A stretch of DNA of 64,000 bases from Craspedostauros australis (GCA_026770025.1 JAMXDE010000016.1:930001-994000); one strand, 5' to 3'. Counted from the first letter of the stretch, positions 42,202 through 55,707 are shown. Notes: generated by a model from the letters alone, not told the origin. Numbers and translations: made by a program.

Positions 42202-45200
42202 TCAGCTGCTGCGCATGCGATTCATCATCTCGGTCACCTGATTGACCGTCTTCATCTTCAACGCGTACGCATCACGCTCCAATTCGAAGTAGAATTCGAA
42301 CCCATTCAGCCTCTCATCTTGGTTGGCCTCCCGCCATGACTTCCCTTGCTGCACGAAGAACCGTCTGCCGCGCAGTGCGCGACGGATGGCCTTGTAGATT
42401 GGTGGGGACCATGGTGTCTTGAAGAAATCCGGCATGATTCGCTCCACAACTTCCACAAGGCTTTTCGTACCGGGGTGGTCTGGAAGAGTTCGTTGGCATC
42501 AGTGTGGTGAATGTGGTGAATGTGATCAACGGTGGTGCATGTTGATGCGTGTTTGGGCGCAACCAACGAGGGCGAGGACGCAACGATCACGAGTTGGGTC
42601 ATCAGTGCAGAGCATGGATGTTAGTACGAACATTGCTGTCACAACAGGACTCCTGTAGAGTAGAGTGAATCGTTCAACTCGACTGCGCTTCACTTCACTG
42701 TGCTGCGCAACCCGCAGAAGCAGAGCTTTGGGAATGCCATACAAGCATGGCACAATGAGTACACCATTGCTGCACTTACCGTCACTGTGAAAACAAACAT
42801 CCTTCGAATGAGGATGTTTCATGGACTTGATGGCAGTGGTGTTTTCCGTGCGCACCAAACCATCGTCATTGTATGGTTTGTGACTGGTCTTCTTCGCTTT
42901 TTCTTTCGTCCTCTTTTTTCTTGTGCTGTTGCTACTTGCTTGGCCATCAGTGCCATTGCTCACAACCAGCGCACGGCTTTCATTATCGAACGTGCCGCCG
43001 TTGTCTTCGCTGACGACGAGTGCACGGTTATCGTCGTCGTGAGCTTTGCCGACGCTGTGACTGACAGTGAGCGCACGGCTGTCATCATCGTATGCTCCTT
43101 CACCGTCCTCACTAACAACGAGAGCACGGCTGTCTTCATCGTATGCTCCTTCACCGTCCTCGCTAACAACGAGGGCACGGCTGTCTTCATCGTATGCTCT
43201 GTCACCGTCCTCGTTCACAACGAGGGCACGGCTGTCATCATCGTATGCTCTGTCGACGCTGTCGCTCGCCACAAGAGCGCGACTACCGTCGCCATCGTCT
43301 TCGCTGGGAACCAGGGCACGGCTATGATCGCCTCGATCGTCTGTGTCTTCGCTCAGCACGATTGCTCGAATATCATAATCATTGTCGCTGCTGCTTTCGT
43401 CGTCATCTTCGGCGAGAACGAGTGCGTTGCTGACCGTTGTGGCTGCACCCTCGCCGATGGTGCCATCGTCATGGACGGCAAGGGCGCTCTCGGTGTTGCG
43501 AGACGCGTTCTTCTTTTGCTTGAACCTTGCACCGGCGGTACCTCTCTTGCCAACGCCATTTTTGGTGGCTCCATTCGCGACGTGGTTGGCAGCATCGCCC
43601 GCAGCAGCACTTTTTGCTGCTTTCTTCATCTTTGATGACGATGAAGGTCTTGGCCCAGGTACGTTGGATGTCGCGGATGCTTCGGCACGTCGTTTTGCCT
43701 TCTTGATTTCAAGCTTGTACGAAATGCGCTGCTCTTCGAAGAGCTTTCCGAAGTAATCCACGCGCTCTGTCTGGGTGGCGTCCCTCCACGCGCCATCGTC
43801 AATGTCCCAGATGAAGAAGCGGCGGCCTTGCAACTTCGCCTTGACAGCCCTGTACACTTTTGGTGACCATGGCGTGTCCACGTGCGTGACCAGAACCGAT
43901 TTTATGGCCCGACGCAACGCCAGATTGCCTGGATGCGCTTCCTTGTGCAAGCAGATGTCGTACCTGGACGGGTCGTCATCCGACAGCATTTCATCCATGT
44001 CATCTGCAGCATCATAGGAATGCACGGACATCGCAAGGTCCCAGTTATCGCGCGCCTTTTCGCGCAATTGTTCCCACTCATTCACATCTCCAGCGTCCCA
44101 GTCACCGCCGGCCTTCTTTGCCGACTTTCTCTTTTTCGTTGCCTGGGGCATGCGCTTCTTGTACAGTTCTTTCTCCTGATCGAAGTACTGGCCGATATTC
44201 TCGATCCGCTCCACCTTGGTGGCCTCTCTCCATGGCGAATCTTCCTTCTTGATCAGGAAACGGCGCTCTCGCGATTTCCGACGGATCGCCTTGTACACGG
44301 GCGGACAGTACGCAAAGGTTTCAAATTGCTTCAGGCATTTTTGAACGATCTCGACGAACTCCTTCGTGCCTGGATGGTACGGATCGGAGAAGCAGATGTC
44401 CTCATCTCGTGGATTGATGCCCCGGTAGGGATCATCGGAATAGTCATTGTCGCGGTCATCTGGTGCGGCGGACGGGACGGGCAGCGGATGGCCGTCCTCC
44501 ACCGGCCGCAAACCTGCCGGTTCATCGAAGGTGCGCTGTGTGATCACAACCTGCTCGAATTCGCTGAGCTGTTCACGGATCAATTCATGATTCTCCAGCA
44601 GGTCCACGCAGTACGGGAGCAACGCTTCCACCATGTTGGGTCGGAACGGCATCGTGGTGTTTTGCACGCCCGCAACGCAATGCTCGCACGTGAATCCTTC
44701 TGCCATCTGTCGCGCCAGGAAGACGCCGAGGCGCGTTTGTGAGAATTCCAACGTGACGTTGCCGATGATGCTGCCGAAGTCATCCGGTGACAAATCACCC
44801 AAGAAGACCGCCCATTCGATGGAGTCCAGCTTGTTCGCGACCACGTCGAAGTCATTGACGGCGCCGGACATTTCATTGAGCAATCCGACCAAGGTCGGTT
44901 CGTTGCTGTCGCAGAAGACGCCGTTTCTGTACGTCTGGTCCACGTTCTCGATCTTGTGCGCCTTGTGGCTTTGCTTCGGCTCCGACAGCGGCATTTGGAC
45001 AGCGTCATCTTCGACTACCCTCGGCAGTGCTGGCATGGTGGGCAACGATGGTATCGACGACAGCGGGAGGCTGCGTTGACCGCTGACGCGTCTGGAATGC
45101 CCGATTTTGATTGGAATTTGCGTCGATGGATTGCCGTCCGTGGACATGGTGATTAACGTGACGCGGAGGAAGTGCGACACCTTGACCTTGAGTCCGGTGA

Positions 45201-46681
45201 AGCTGTCCAACGCGACGGTTGGGACGATCATGGAAACCCGGTTCTCCTTGGCCATCAGATCGACGTAGATGGCGTATCCTGTTGCCTCCTTGTGTTCCGT
45301 GGTGTCCAGATCGACGATCTTCCAATGCTCCACGGATTTGCGATGCAGGCCAGGTACGTTGACATCCTCGAGCACGCTGATCACCTCCTCGCCGGAGTCA
45401 TCGCCCTGTTCTTGCGCGTTCCATTGCACCTCCTGAAGGAGCTTGATCTCGACACGTTCCACCGGTACAGTGGCCTCGTTCCTGCATGCTAGGTACATGT
45501 TGATGGCCTCGCCGCGCCCGACCTGCGTGTTCTCGATGCGCGCACCCACCGAGAAGAAACCGCGTCCGATGATGCCAAACTTGTCCACCTTGATGGGCTG
45601 CGGTTGGTAGAGACATGGGACCTTCGCGTCGCCAAGGTGCTTGGATCCCACGAAGAAAGTTCGTTTGTTGGCGAATTCCCGCTTGGGATCCGTCTTTAAC
45701 TTGAGAGTGTATTCGATCTCATATCCGGAGCTGTTGTTTGTGTACCCGCTCGTGGATGGGAGCGATGCGGGGAGCAAGACTTCGAACGGGAAGACGTAGA
45801 TGCCCTCATTGACACCGCCATCCTCCTGCACCTTGTCGAAAGTTGGAAGCTGGATGCTTTTGCGGAAGAAGCAGATCTTGTCGGACCTATCGTATTGCAT
45901 TGCGTTGAATTGCGTTGCATTGCATTTCGCGTCATCGCATAGCGTGGCGTGACGTGGTGTGTTGAGTAGTGTACGAGGTTGGATATAGAATAGAACAATA
46001 GCAAAGAGCATGAGTTGGAAGAGAAAGCGAACGTGAGAGAGGGATCATGGGAGATGAATTGGACTTTGTTTTTGTGTTTGCGGTTGCGCTCGCACTTGGG
46101 CATACCATCGCATCTGTGACGTACCAAACGGAATCATCGTCGCTGTCGTCTGCGTTGGCTGTTGTCTTCTCCTTGCCTTCGATGACCAGAGCAACCTTCG
46201 GTGGCACGAGTGGCTTGTTGACCTTGAAGACGACTCTGCCGCAGAGTAGGTTGCCCGCGATGATGGCTGCAATTACAAACAGAGGAGTTGAATATCGCAT
46301 GCATATCGCATTCACATTTTATGTATGCATATCGTACGAGCATGCATGTGCGATCGCGATTGAAACATGAACAGATGATGAGTGTGAGATCGATGAGCGG
46401 AGAGCGGGGGGGGCGATGGAATGAAGCGCAAGAAGTGAAGCACAGTCGAGCATACCCATAGAGAATTGCAGAGAGGGCAGGCCGAAGTGGTGAAGCAATC
46501 TAACGCTCACGGATCAGTCCGTTGCACGGCAGCGCGTCACATCCTGTTGCTGCCAACCCAACAACCCTTCTCCCTGTCAATTCATGACAGCCTCCAAAGC
46601 ACCTCTCTTTTCCTCCTCACCTTTGTAATGCCCCTCATCTTCGTGCTCCAGCACGATGTTCGGAGAGATCGAGTTCCCCAT
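42202..46681 (-). CDS. Arrestin-fold protein fused to three DUF6824-like modules, four exons
   Basis: Exons: 46681-46621, 46266-46125, 45886-42780 and 42479-42202; introns of 354, 238 and 300 bp with GTGAGG, GTACGT and GTAAGT donors and AG acceptors; all phases agree and give 1195 residues. Residues about 8-330 form an arrestin-like two-lobed beta fold (IVLEHEDEGHYKAIIAG, LLCGRVVFKVNKPL, LVIEGKE, then GYEIEYTLKLKTD and INMYLACRNEATVPVERVEI). A helical middle follows. Three copies of a module resembling DUF6824 occur at about 563-650, 712-795 and 1097-1190: each opens D(I/V)CF/L...HPG, contains VYKAIRR-type text and RRF(L/F), and closes W(R)(D/E)A...YF. Between modules 2 and 3 lies a lysine-rich piece and an acidic minisatellite. 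Arrestins sort membrane cargo; DUF6824 is common in diatoms and of unknown role. The combination is unfamiliar to me. Confidence 0.8.
42950..43330 (-). repeat. Coding minisatellite, about 51-bp unit, in the arrestin-DUF6824 gene
   Basis: Seven or so units encode variants of DSRALVVSEDGEGAYDE. Adjacent units at 43090-43190 are nearly identical while outer ones differ more. The unit length is a multiple of three, so copy-number change would keep the frame. Confidence 0.85.
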
Positions 46682-47407
46682 GATTGATCAACTAATGCGA
46701 CCGCGACTGCGACTGCGGCTTCGACTGAGTGTATGCTTTGCAAGATCTTCAGATGACTGATGGATCCTTGTCTTGCAGTGCTTCATAAGAAGGATGCTCC
46801 AAATGAAACCAACGCGAAGTACGAGGACAGGCAGATCTGACCGTGATCGGCTCCTGCTCCTGCTGTCACTCTTGCTTTTCTCTTCCTTGCCTTGTTATGT
46901 CCGGTCTCGACGCAAAATGCAGCTATGCTTCAGTGATGAAGAAAGGATGGGGGCGGTCCGCTGTCAACTGAAGCTGCAAATCCAAGTGGATGGGGGGAGT
47001 GACAGTGGTTGCACATACCCTGCACAGCACCAGGATCTGTTGGCGTCTCCACCATCTTGGTGCCCTGTGCTGTTCTGTTTGTGGTGTTGTTTGGGTTGTG
47101 GGTGTGTTGTTTTGGTCTTTTGGTTCGGAACTCCATGTGATCGGTGTCATTTTTGTTGTTGACTGTGACATGGTCTTTTAATGAATGCGACAGTTGTCAG
47201 ATACGATACATGGGACTATTGTGATTCACGAACGCAAAAGAGAATCTGTTGGGACTCAACAGTCGCTTTCGGCGGTGACATTTTAGTTTGTCCTTCCGCA
47301 ACATTCTCAAAACCGGGATTGGGCATAGTATAGCTCCAAGACTAGATGACTACTTGATTAGTGCGACCACAACATCATCAATGACACTCCAGATACACGA
47401 ACAATAG
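46682..47407. other. Intergenic, promoter side of the arrestin-DUF6824 gene
   Basis: About 0.7 kb between the arrestin-type gene start and the left inverted repeat. Short frames only. Confidence 0.5.
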
Positions 47408-47460
47408 TATACGACCCACTTGAGTGAACGAAGGTGCAGTCGCGCCTAGTCGTGACTCAG
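47408..47460 (+). repeat. Left inverted repeat
   Basis: Begins GTATACGACCCACTTGAGTG and ends TCGTGACTCA; partner at 55427-55479 in inverse orientation. Confidence 0.75.
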
Positions 47461-48363
47461 ATTTTCATAAAATTTAACATGACATATAATAACAAAATCT
47501 AGACCACCGTGCGATCTTATCCATATAAAAATGGTCTTCATCCGACCTTTGCTTCAAGAGTTATACACCCTTATCTACCACGCACAACGCCGTGTTATTT
47601 TTCCTCCTCAAATTTCGGAAATGGGTCTTGGTTGTTCGTGACTTAATATTTTCGATGGTGTCTTTTCGGTTAATTACGGTTATATTTTGGCGATATGCGC
47701 CTCGTCAGCGTTTCTTTCTATCGCAACGTCACTATCTTGATGTTTTCATGATGGGCATTTCATTGCGCTATTCTCTGGTTTCTGCGCTTGGTTGTCTTGA
47801 TTCTCCTGCAGCTTCTTGTGCATGCGAATTGACTTGTTCGTCACATGCTACGTGGTCCTCGTCGTCATCCCGTTTGTCAACAACCCTCCATTGGTATCAT
47901 CCATGCCATCGACAAAAAAATAATCAGGGCGATCTATCCAATTCAACTATCATCTGCGTTTTTCAACTTGTTCATGAAGATCTACATCAACCATTCCATT
48001 TTTGACGACGGCTACCCCAGACTGCACACAAAGGTACTACTTCTTTTTCATGACGGACATGGCGTTATCCGTCATGCATTCGATGGCCACAACGATGCTG
48101 ACAGCGACGGTGGTGTTGATTGGGGCAGCATTGACATAGACAGCCATGATGACGCCCAGGATAGCATTGTCAGTGGCTATGGTCGCCACCATGGCAACGA
48201 AGGTGGTGGTGCTAGCCACAGCGATGCTGTTGTCAAGGACGATGCTGGTGATGGCAACAAAGATGGTGATGGGGAAAGCAACCCGAATGATTCCGTCACA
48301 GAAGGCAATGGTGATGGCAATGAAGGTGGTGTTGGCAAGAGAAACAATGGTGATGATGGCAGG

Positions 48364-48525
48364 TGACAGCTTTCTCTGTACTTTTTACCTCTTTACAAAT
48401 CATATTAGTCAAAATACTGGTCGGAGATTGTCCTCGGACAACTCACAATGAAAGAACAAGAGCTCCGACCAGGGCACGCAACAACGGGCCAATACGTCTC
48501 CAGTAGTTACTTGTGCACTTTGACA
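48364..48525 (+). repeat. 5' LTR of the older Copia element
   Basis: 162 bp, TGACAGCTTTCTCTG to GTGCACTTTGACA, following the target duplication GCAGG. Confidence 0.9.
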
Positions 48526-51500
48526 GATTAAGAGTCGTGGTTTACCAACAAGCATATCACCTTTCCAACATCAACCACCATGGCAAGACCAATCAACAAC
48601 CAAGCTTTGACAGCCGTAATCAAGGAACTTGCTGACCTTGATGACAAAGAAATGGAGTTCATCAACAAGCAACTCAGAAGGATCGAACGCGCCATCAAGA
48701 ATCCAGACAAAAAACACCATCCAAGCGCTGGCTCTCTCACCAACACTCACCTCGATCAACATTGAGAACATCCTTCGCATCTTCGCTTTCACGAAAGAAC
48801 GGAAAATCGACCAAGCAACCAATTGGGCGGCCATCAACGAGTTCACTACAACAACCGGATATGAGGTACCAACCATCAAGACTCCTGTCGCCAGCAAGGC
48901 AACCCAAATGTGATTGAAACTCGCGATGAAGGAAGCCGCCAATCGTGAACTTGCCGAGGCAATGAGCCACGAGGTTGTGGTACACTCACCAAGGCGCCCA
49001 CTGGAAGTACACCGATCGCCATCAACGCCAACTGGATGGAAGCATGACAAAGTCACCCTGCTAGAGGTGGAGCCATTCAGCGGACTCAACATCGAATGGT
49101 ACCAGTGGAAGACCTACTTCCACTGCCAGCTGGTCATGACCAGATACGCGGCATACATGAAGGAGGAGAGACCAAATGACTACTGCAAGGATGTTGACAC
49201 CCAGTTCTACGCAGTGCTCAACTCAAAGACGTGCAAAGGACATGCTAACTACATGGTCCTCGCGGAAAGAGACAGCGGTCATGCAGCCTTCCAGGCCCTC
49301 ATCCGCACATACGAATCCACTGAGAACAGGGCCGACATTGTGGCAACAGAGGAAGACAAACTGTCCAAACTTGTCTACAATGGATCTGGACCGTTCAGCG
49401 CGTTCGTCAATGACTTCTCCATGTCTGTTCAGGCAATAGAAAACAACGGAAAGGCAATGAGCGACAAGCAGAAGATTGCACGATTCTTCCACAACATTCG
49501 CGATGATTGATTCACCAGTACGGTCTCTCGCCTCCAAGAGACAGACGAGTCCTTCAATTGGGTCCGCGAGACTCTCATGAAGCACGACAAGGTCCTCTCC
49601 AACGCGGAGATCGACAGATCTCCACAGTGCAATCGACGCGCACACCAGAAGGACAGGCGAACGGACCGCAAGTGACCGTTTGAATCTACATCCGGGGATC
49701 GCAAGAAACTGTCGATGTACCGACTTCCAGATATTGTATTCAGAAGCCGTCTCACCCCCAGCACAAGTGCTCGTGGTGGAATCCTCGCGTCACTTCCGCG
49801 AGACAGGAGAACTCATCAGCAAGGGGACGTTCAAGCGCAACAAACCCGCCGAGTGCGCGAAGACCCAGGAGCATCACACTCAGCGCAAACCCAACAAGCG
49901 CACCAGATTCGGCAACAAGACCAATCGAACCAAGAAGTATGGACCATGTGACAATGGCTCCTGACAACCAATGACAGGCACTTCACGCCAGCAGTCGGAG
50001 GTTGCCATATGCATCAAGGACCAAGACAGTGTAGACTTGATGCAAAAGGCCGCGGAGAGCGGGCCAGGGCATACGACCCTGGATACGCTACGAGAGTCGC
50101 GTCCAAGAAGCGCCGACCCACATACAGAGCACACGATTCGACAGGCAAGAGTAACGAATAGTAGCCACGGTTATATCATTCTAGACTCAGGCGCGGACGG
50201 CGGCATTGTTCATGAGTCTGGATGGGTGGTAGCCCAAAATCACTAGCAGCAGTTCCACCCCAAGTGGCGACAGTGGACTCGCAAATCGAGACGTTTCCGA
50301 TGGTTGATGCAGTGGCAGCGTACGAGCCGCCAGAAGGCGGAGTGATCCTCATCAAGGCATATTACGTGGCTTTCGACAAGCATCCACAGAAGATGAAGTC
50401 GCTGTTCAATACACACCACATGCGCACGTCTGACATCAGCATCTACGATCGGCTTCGACAATACAACAGGCAGCAACGGATAGCGTCTGGCGACATCAGC
50501 ATCCCGCTGGCCAATCACGACAGCAATACCCTGCGCATCCCAATTCGTAAACCGACAGCTCGCGAGCTAACTCAAACTAAGAATATTACTATGCGACAGA
50601 CACAGACGCCTTTGGCGATCCCACACCAGTGTTGACTTCAACAAAGTCGTCCGGCATCTCCCACAACAGGCGGTCGAGAAAACGAAAGCAGCATTGATGC
50701 AGCTGGCCGATACTCCCATCGAGGTGGAACCAAGACTCATCCGAAGGCAGTACTGTGCGCAGCGAGCGGGCGCGCTACGGCCACACCAAATCAAGGGAAG
50801 AGTGGAAACCGATCCATTCTTCTCCACGGTCCCATCCATTTGACACTACAAGTGCTTCCAGCCTTTTGCACACAGCGAGTCCAAATCCATCTGGACCAAG
50901 CCACTCCGACAAGAGGCGATGGCGCCAGTGGTGCTCACCGATTTCATCGTGCAGGTCAGGGCACCTGACCTACTCATCTCGGACTACTCACAGGTCCAAG
51001 CTGTCAAGGAATGGAAGGCTGTGGCGATGTGGTACATGATCGAGCACTCCTTCACTGCTCCCATGAATCAGAATCAGAACCGAGCAGAGCGGGCGATCAG
51101 CAACATCAAGCGACACGCATACAAATTGCTTTGGGCAGCGTCCGTATCGCTGGCCTTCTGGTGCTATACAGTACAACACGCCATCAATGTATCGAACTAC
51201 ACGGCAAAGAAGAACATCCAATGGAAGAATCCCATTGAACTGCTCCACAGGAACACTCTGGACATCTCCATGTTCAGGTTCACGTTCTTTCAACAGGTCT
51301 GGTATTTCGAGCCGATGACAAAGTTTCCGCATCACCCATTCAAGTCTGGACACTTCTTGGGAATTGCATGGGGCTATGGGGACCCTTTCACCTATCACAT
51401 TTGGTCGCCGAAAGGCGAAGACGTAACCAAAGGCACCGCCCTGGTATGGAACATTGTGGAACCACGAATTGCAGAAGACACAAGTGCTCCGCAAGTCACC

Positions 51501-54037
51501 GACGAGGAAGTTCAGCGCATCGCACGCCTCAATCTCATACACACTACTACCAGAGGCAACTTGGGGCAACAAGCACGCACCAAGACGATGCCGGCACAGC
51601 TCGCTCGACAGGTCCGTGAGGCCATCGACGCGATTCCCGTGCGGTCGGCGGCGGCTGCTCGCATTCCTGAGGAGGGACCGCTGGAGACCAGGGGCGTCGT
51701 AGTCAACGAAAATTCTATTCCGCATGACAACTGATGGTTCGGTCAGCAGAATGTCATCATTGACGACAACGACAACCATAACAGCGGGCCTATGAGCATG
51801 ATATCTGATGGCAAAGGGGAAGACAAGCTCTCAACTGCAGACATCTCGAGAGAATCTGATGACTATGAAGCAGTGAGGATTCCAGATCCTCCCCAGCAGC
51901 GGATTCAGGGGCGTGTCAACGCTCTGGCTGAGCGCGAGCATGACGAGATGTTCCAAAATCAGATTACAAAAGAAGACACGAACGAACCAGCAATCACATC
52001 TGTCGCAGGCCACTCATTCCAAGACGGTCATCTCCATCTCAATGTGAAATGGGACAATGATGAAACTCAATGGTTCCGATACGACATCCTGAGAGCAGAC
52101 CATCCCGAGCTCGTGGCGCGATACATCATCACCAATGAGCCAAAACGGCACGACAGGCACAATCGACAGTCAACGACAATACTAAAACGGGCAAAGCACG
52201 CTGTTCGCGCGATACGCAGACACATGCGACGAACCGAGCGCATGCACATCTTCACAGTCGACAACAACGACAGCATCGCCATCCTGAGGCGCATACAACC
52301 AGGAAAGAAGAAGCCGAAAAAGGACTTCTTCGCTACAGTATTCCAATACAGTGTAGAAGTGCCACGCAACATGCGACATGCACTCCAACTTGACGAAGCC
52401 AATGACAACACATCATGGAAGGACGCAGCAAAGAAAGAGATTGATGCTCTGATTGACCTTGATTGCTTTGAATTCCATCCATCCACTCACCAACCTTCAT
52501 CGTACTACCAGAGCACCAAGCTCTGGCTCATCTTCGCTGTGAAACAGGATCTGCGGCGCAAGGGGCGGCTGGTAGCCGGCAGTCACCTCATTGAACTTGC
52601 TGACAACATCAGAGCATACTCATCAACTGTCAAATCAACCAGTATACAGATAATCGATGTCATCATGGACGCAAACAAGCTGAAGCAACTATGTGGCGAC
52701 GTGGGGAATGCATTCGTCAATGCCTACATCAACGAGAAGATGTACGCGTGGGCAGGAAAAGAGTTCGATTACAGAGAGGGTCAGACAATCGTACTCAGGA
52801 AGGCATTGTATGGACTCCGATTGAGCGTGCATAGATTCCATGCTCACTTCGCAAATACACTCTCATCCATGGGGTTCTCTCCATCACAGCATGACCAGGA
52901 CGTATGGATCAAGTGGAGGGCGACACTGGGTATGACTACATATGCATGCATGTTGATGACTTCAAGATTGTGGCAAAAGAACCAGACCAATACATGAAGG
53001 TCATCAAGCAAGCCTACACCATCAAAGACATTGGACCACCCAAATACTATCTGGGCAATGACGATTCCAAGAATGTGAAAGACAAATGGAGCGTTGGATG
53101 TGACAAATACATCGCAAACATGATGGAGAACATCGAATGGCAGCATGGAACACTCCATGACCAGCATGTTCCCATGTGGGACAAGGACCATCTGGAAACG
53201 GATGACTCCAAACTACTCACACCAGACGAACACCAACAGTTCCAGCAGCTCATCGGCATGCTGAACTGGGTCATTCAACATGGACGTTTCGACGTTGCCT
53301 CTGCAACTTCTTCACTCTCTCGATTCACTGCATCACCATGGAAAGGACATCTAGCAAGAGCACTCAAGATATGGAGCTATCTCAAGAGTATGTCCACACT
53401 CAGAACACAAATCGACTCCAGACCCATGATATTTGACAATTTCAACTCGACGCCGTCCAACCCAGAATTGGTGGTGCAAATGAAGGAAGAATACCCTGAG
53501 GCACAGGAGGACGTCGACAACCGGTCACTGAAGCCAATCTATCCGGAGCTGCCAATGTATGCATTCGTCGATGCTGACCATGCGCACGATCTTGTCACAC
53601 GCCAATCAAACACCAGGATCATCCTTTTCCTCGGCAGGACGCCTGTGTACTTCTTGAGCAAGCGGCAGACATGAGTCACAACATCTACATACGGAGCAGA
53701 AATCAACGCGATGCGATCAGTGACGGAAGAAATCATTGCACTCCAATACGCACTCTGATCGCTGGGAGTCCGCATCCATTCACCGATGGTCACATTTTGC
53801 GACAACAATGTGGCGATCTTGAAAACGACGATCGCAGACAGCATATTGCAAAAGAAGCATGTGGCAATATCATTTCACTGAGTCCGTGAGGCTGCAGGAG
53901 CTGGGACACTGGTTCCAGTCCATGTCCCATCGGCTCAGAACTTCGCTGACATGCTCACCAATGCATTGGTGAGGCCAACACTAACACTTCTTGCCACAAC
54001 CCTGTTCTACGGGAGTCCACCTTGAGAACAATGGGCG

Positions 54038-54200
54038 TGACAGCTTTCTCTGTACCTTTTACCTCTCTACTAATCATAATAGTCAAAATACTGGTCGGGG
54101 GATTGTCTTCGGACAACTCACAATAAAAGAACAAGAGCTTCGACCAGGGCACACAACAACGGGCCAATACGTCTTCAGTAGTTACTTGTGCACTTTGGCA
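54038..54200 (+). repeat. 3' LTR of the older Copia element
   Basis: 163 bp, TGACAGCTTTCTCTG to GTGCACTTTGGCA, followed by the GCAGG duplication at 54201-54205. Confidence 0.9.
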
Positions 54201-55426
54201 GCAGGGATGGCAATGGTGATGAGGCAATAGGTGATGGCGATCATGTTGAAAGCCCTGCAATTTGGAGACATCAAAGGCACCACAACGTTGCTGGTTGACG
54301 CTTCCCTATTGAAGGGCAAGTGGCTGACTCACTGTACGAGCCCAAGAGCTCGATGGTCTGCAAACATGCTTGGTGTTCCCAACACTCACGAGATTCAATA
54401 CAAGGATGAGAATGCTTGGTTAATTGAAGCTTCGAATGTCACCGATGCCAAATTGGTGGAGGAAGAGGCTTGGGAGTGCTCCGTTGTGAACAAACTTGGC
54501 GCGACGGTGAAGGAAGACCACAAGTAGTCACGCCAACCAGTACCAGTGGATACAAAATGGCAAGATGAGGCGAAAGGCCCAGAAGAGTGTGAAACAGAGT
54601 GAAGCGGATGTACTAAAAACAGCCCTCCACAACAACCTCATGGAAACTGCTGATCACGACGCAATGTGGAAGGATACAACTGCTGCTATGGATCTTCCTC
54701 CTGTTACAACACCGGGTTGCGCCGCAAAGAAGACTCGATCGTTTGAGCCTATCCTGACTATGTGTTGGCAGAGCTGATCAAATCTGTGTACTTGCTTGCC
54801 ATGACTCAAGGAACAGAATGGCGGAGTACGACGCACGCCAACAACTGATGACGATGGAACGGGTGAAAACAGACTGGTACGCTCAACTACACGTATCACC
54901 ACTGAGAGTAAAAGCATACCTCATCACGGACTATCTCAAGTTCAAAAAAGAACAAGAAAAGAAGTCAAAAACCGCTGAAACGACGAAGTACACAATGGTA
55001 CGTATGACTGCGAGCGCCAGTGCGCAACCAACGTTGCATGATTCTGGTTGTGACGAAGATGAATTTGGACGGTGCAAAGCCAAGGAAGACGAGAATTTGG
55101 AGCAAACCCACGATGATTTGCATCCACATGCGGCAAAACAAACAGTCGAAAGTGCGGAAACATCGAAGGAAAATGTGGCGTGGAAATTGTTTATCGTGTC
55201 AGAACCAGATTGCAAGCGACAACTAATTCAAAATGGGAACAGGTGTGACATCATCAGCGAGTTTTGGCGATACCCAGCGAAGTCTAAGGAAGGTCTACAA
55301 TGCCCGAAGACCAAAACTATTGCAAGGTCTATAACTTTTGATCCACAACTCTCCCGATTTTTAAATTGAATAATCCTCGACAGAATTTTACGTAGATTCC
55401 GAATATGTACTTATGTTGTTAAAGTT

Positions 55427-55479
55427 TAAGTCACGATCAGGCACGACTGCACCTTCGTTCACTCGAGTGGGTCATACAC
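55427..55479 (-). repeat. Right inverted repeat
   Basis: Inverse partner of 47408-47460. The central GACTGCACCTTCGTTCACTC block is perfectly conserved. Confidence 0.75.
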
Positions 55480-55707
55480 GAATCTTGTCGAATTGATCGA
55501 GTCGTTGTTTATTGACATAAAATTGAATGTTTGCCGCGGCTTCTGTAACAAATGAAACGCGAAACGGCGGGACACAACGACGAAGTGTTTGTCACAGTTG
55601 CAGTACCATCATTGTTGCTGAACAACCGTACAACCGTACAACCATGTAACCACACAACAATACAACCATACAACCAGTCTCTGCTCACATCAAGGCACCT
55701 TGCGACC

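Larger units (their letters stand above)
48364..54200 (+). mobile_element. Older, broken Copia retrotransposon, 5.84 kb
   Basis: A Ty1/copia element on the + strand, bounded by LTRs at 48364-48525 and 54038-54200 (TG...CA ends) and a GCAGG target duplication (48359-48363 and 54201-54205). By eye the LTRs differ at about 12 of 162 positions, roughly 7%, so the insertion is much older than the one at 11614. Parts: Gag-like region at about 48.6-49.7 kb, integrase-like region at about 50.7-51.7 kb, reverse transcriptase and RNase H at about 51.8-53.9 kb. The coding part is broken in several places (at least about five). It sits inside the element bounded by inverted repeats at 47408 and 55479. 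Confidence 0.9.
47408..55479. mobile_element. Broken DNA-transposon-like element bounded by inverted repeats, split by Copia
   Basis: A 53-bp sequence at 47408-47460 recurs inverted at 55427-55479 with seven mismatches (about 87%); similarity fades on both sides. Between them, excluding the Copia element, are about 2.2 kb (47408-48363 and 54206-55479). The left arm carries ORF pieces such as FFNLFMKIYINHSIFDDGYP and a GD/N-rich acidic stretch; the right arm has LLVDASLLKGKWLTHC and an AEYDARQQLMTMERVKTDW frame. I cannot assign them to a known transposase. Terminal inverted repeats around short broken coding text fit an old class II element, but a chance inverted pair of another repeat family is possible. 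Confidence 0.5.

Noticed and set aside
42700-43635. A 311-codon + strand open frame with valine-rich repeats
   Set aside because: Antisense of the acidic minisatellite in the arrestin-DUF6824 gene.
47592-48005. A 137-codon hydrophobic + strand open frame
   Set aside because: No domain, odd composition, and it ends inside the arm of the broken inverted-repeat element; treated as part of that element rather than as a gene.
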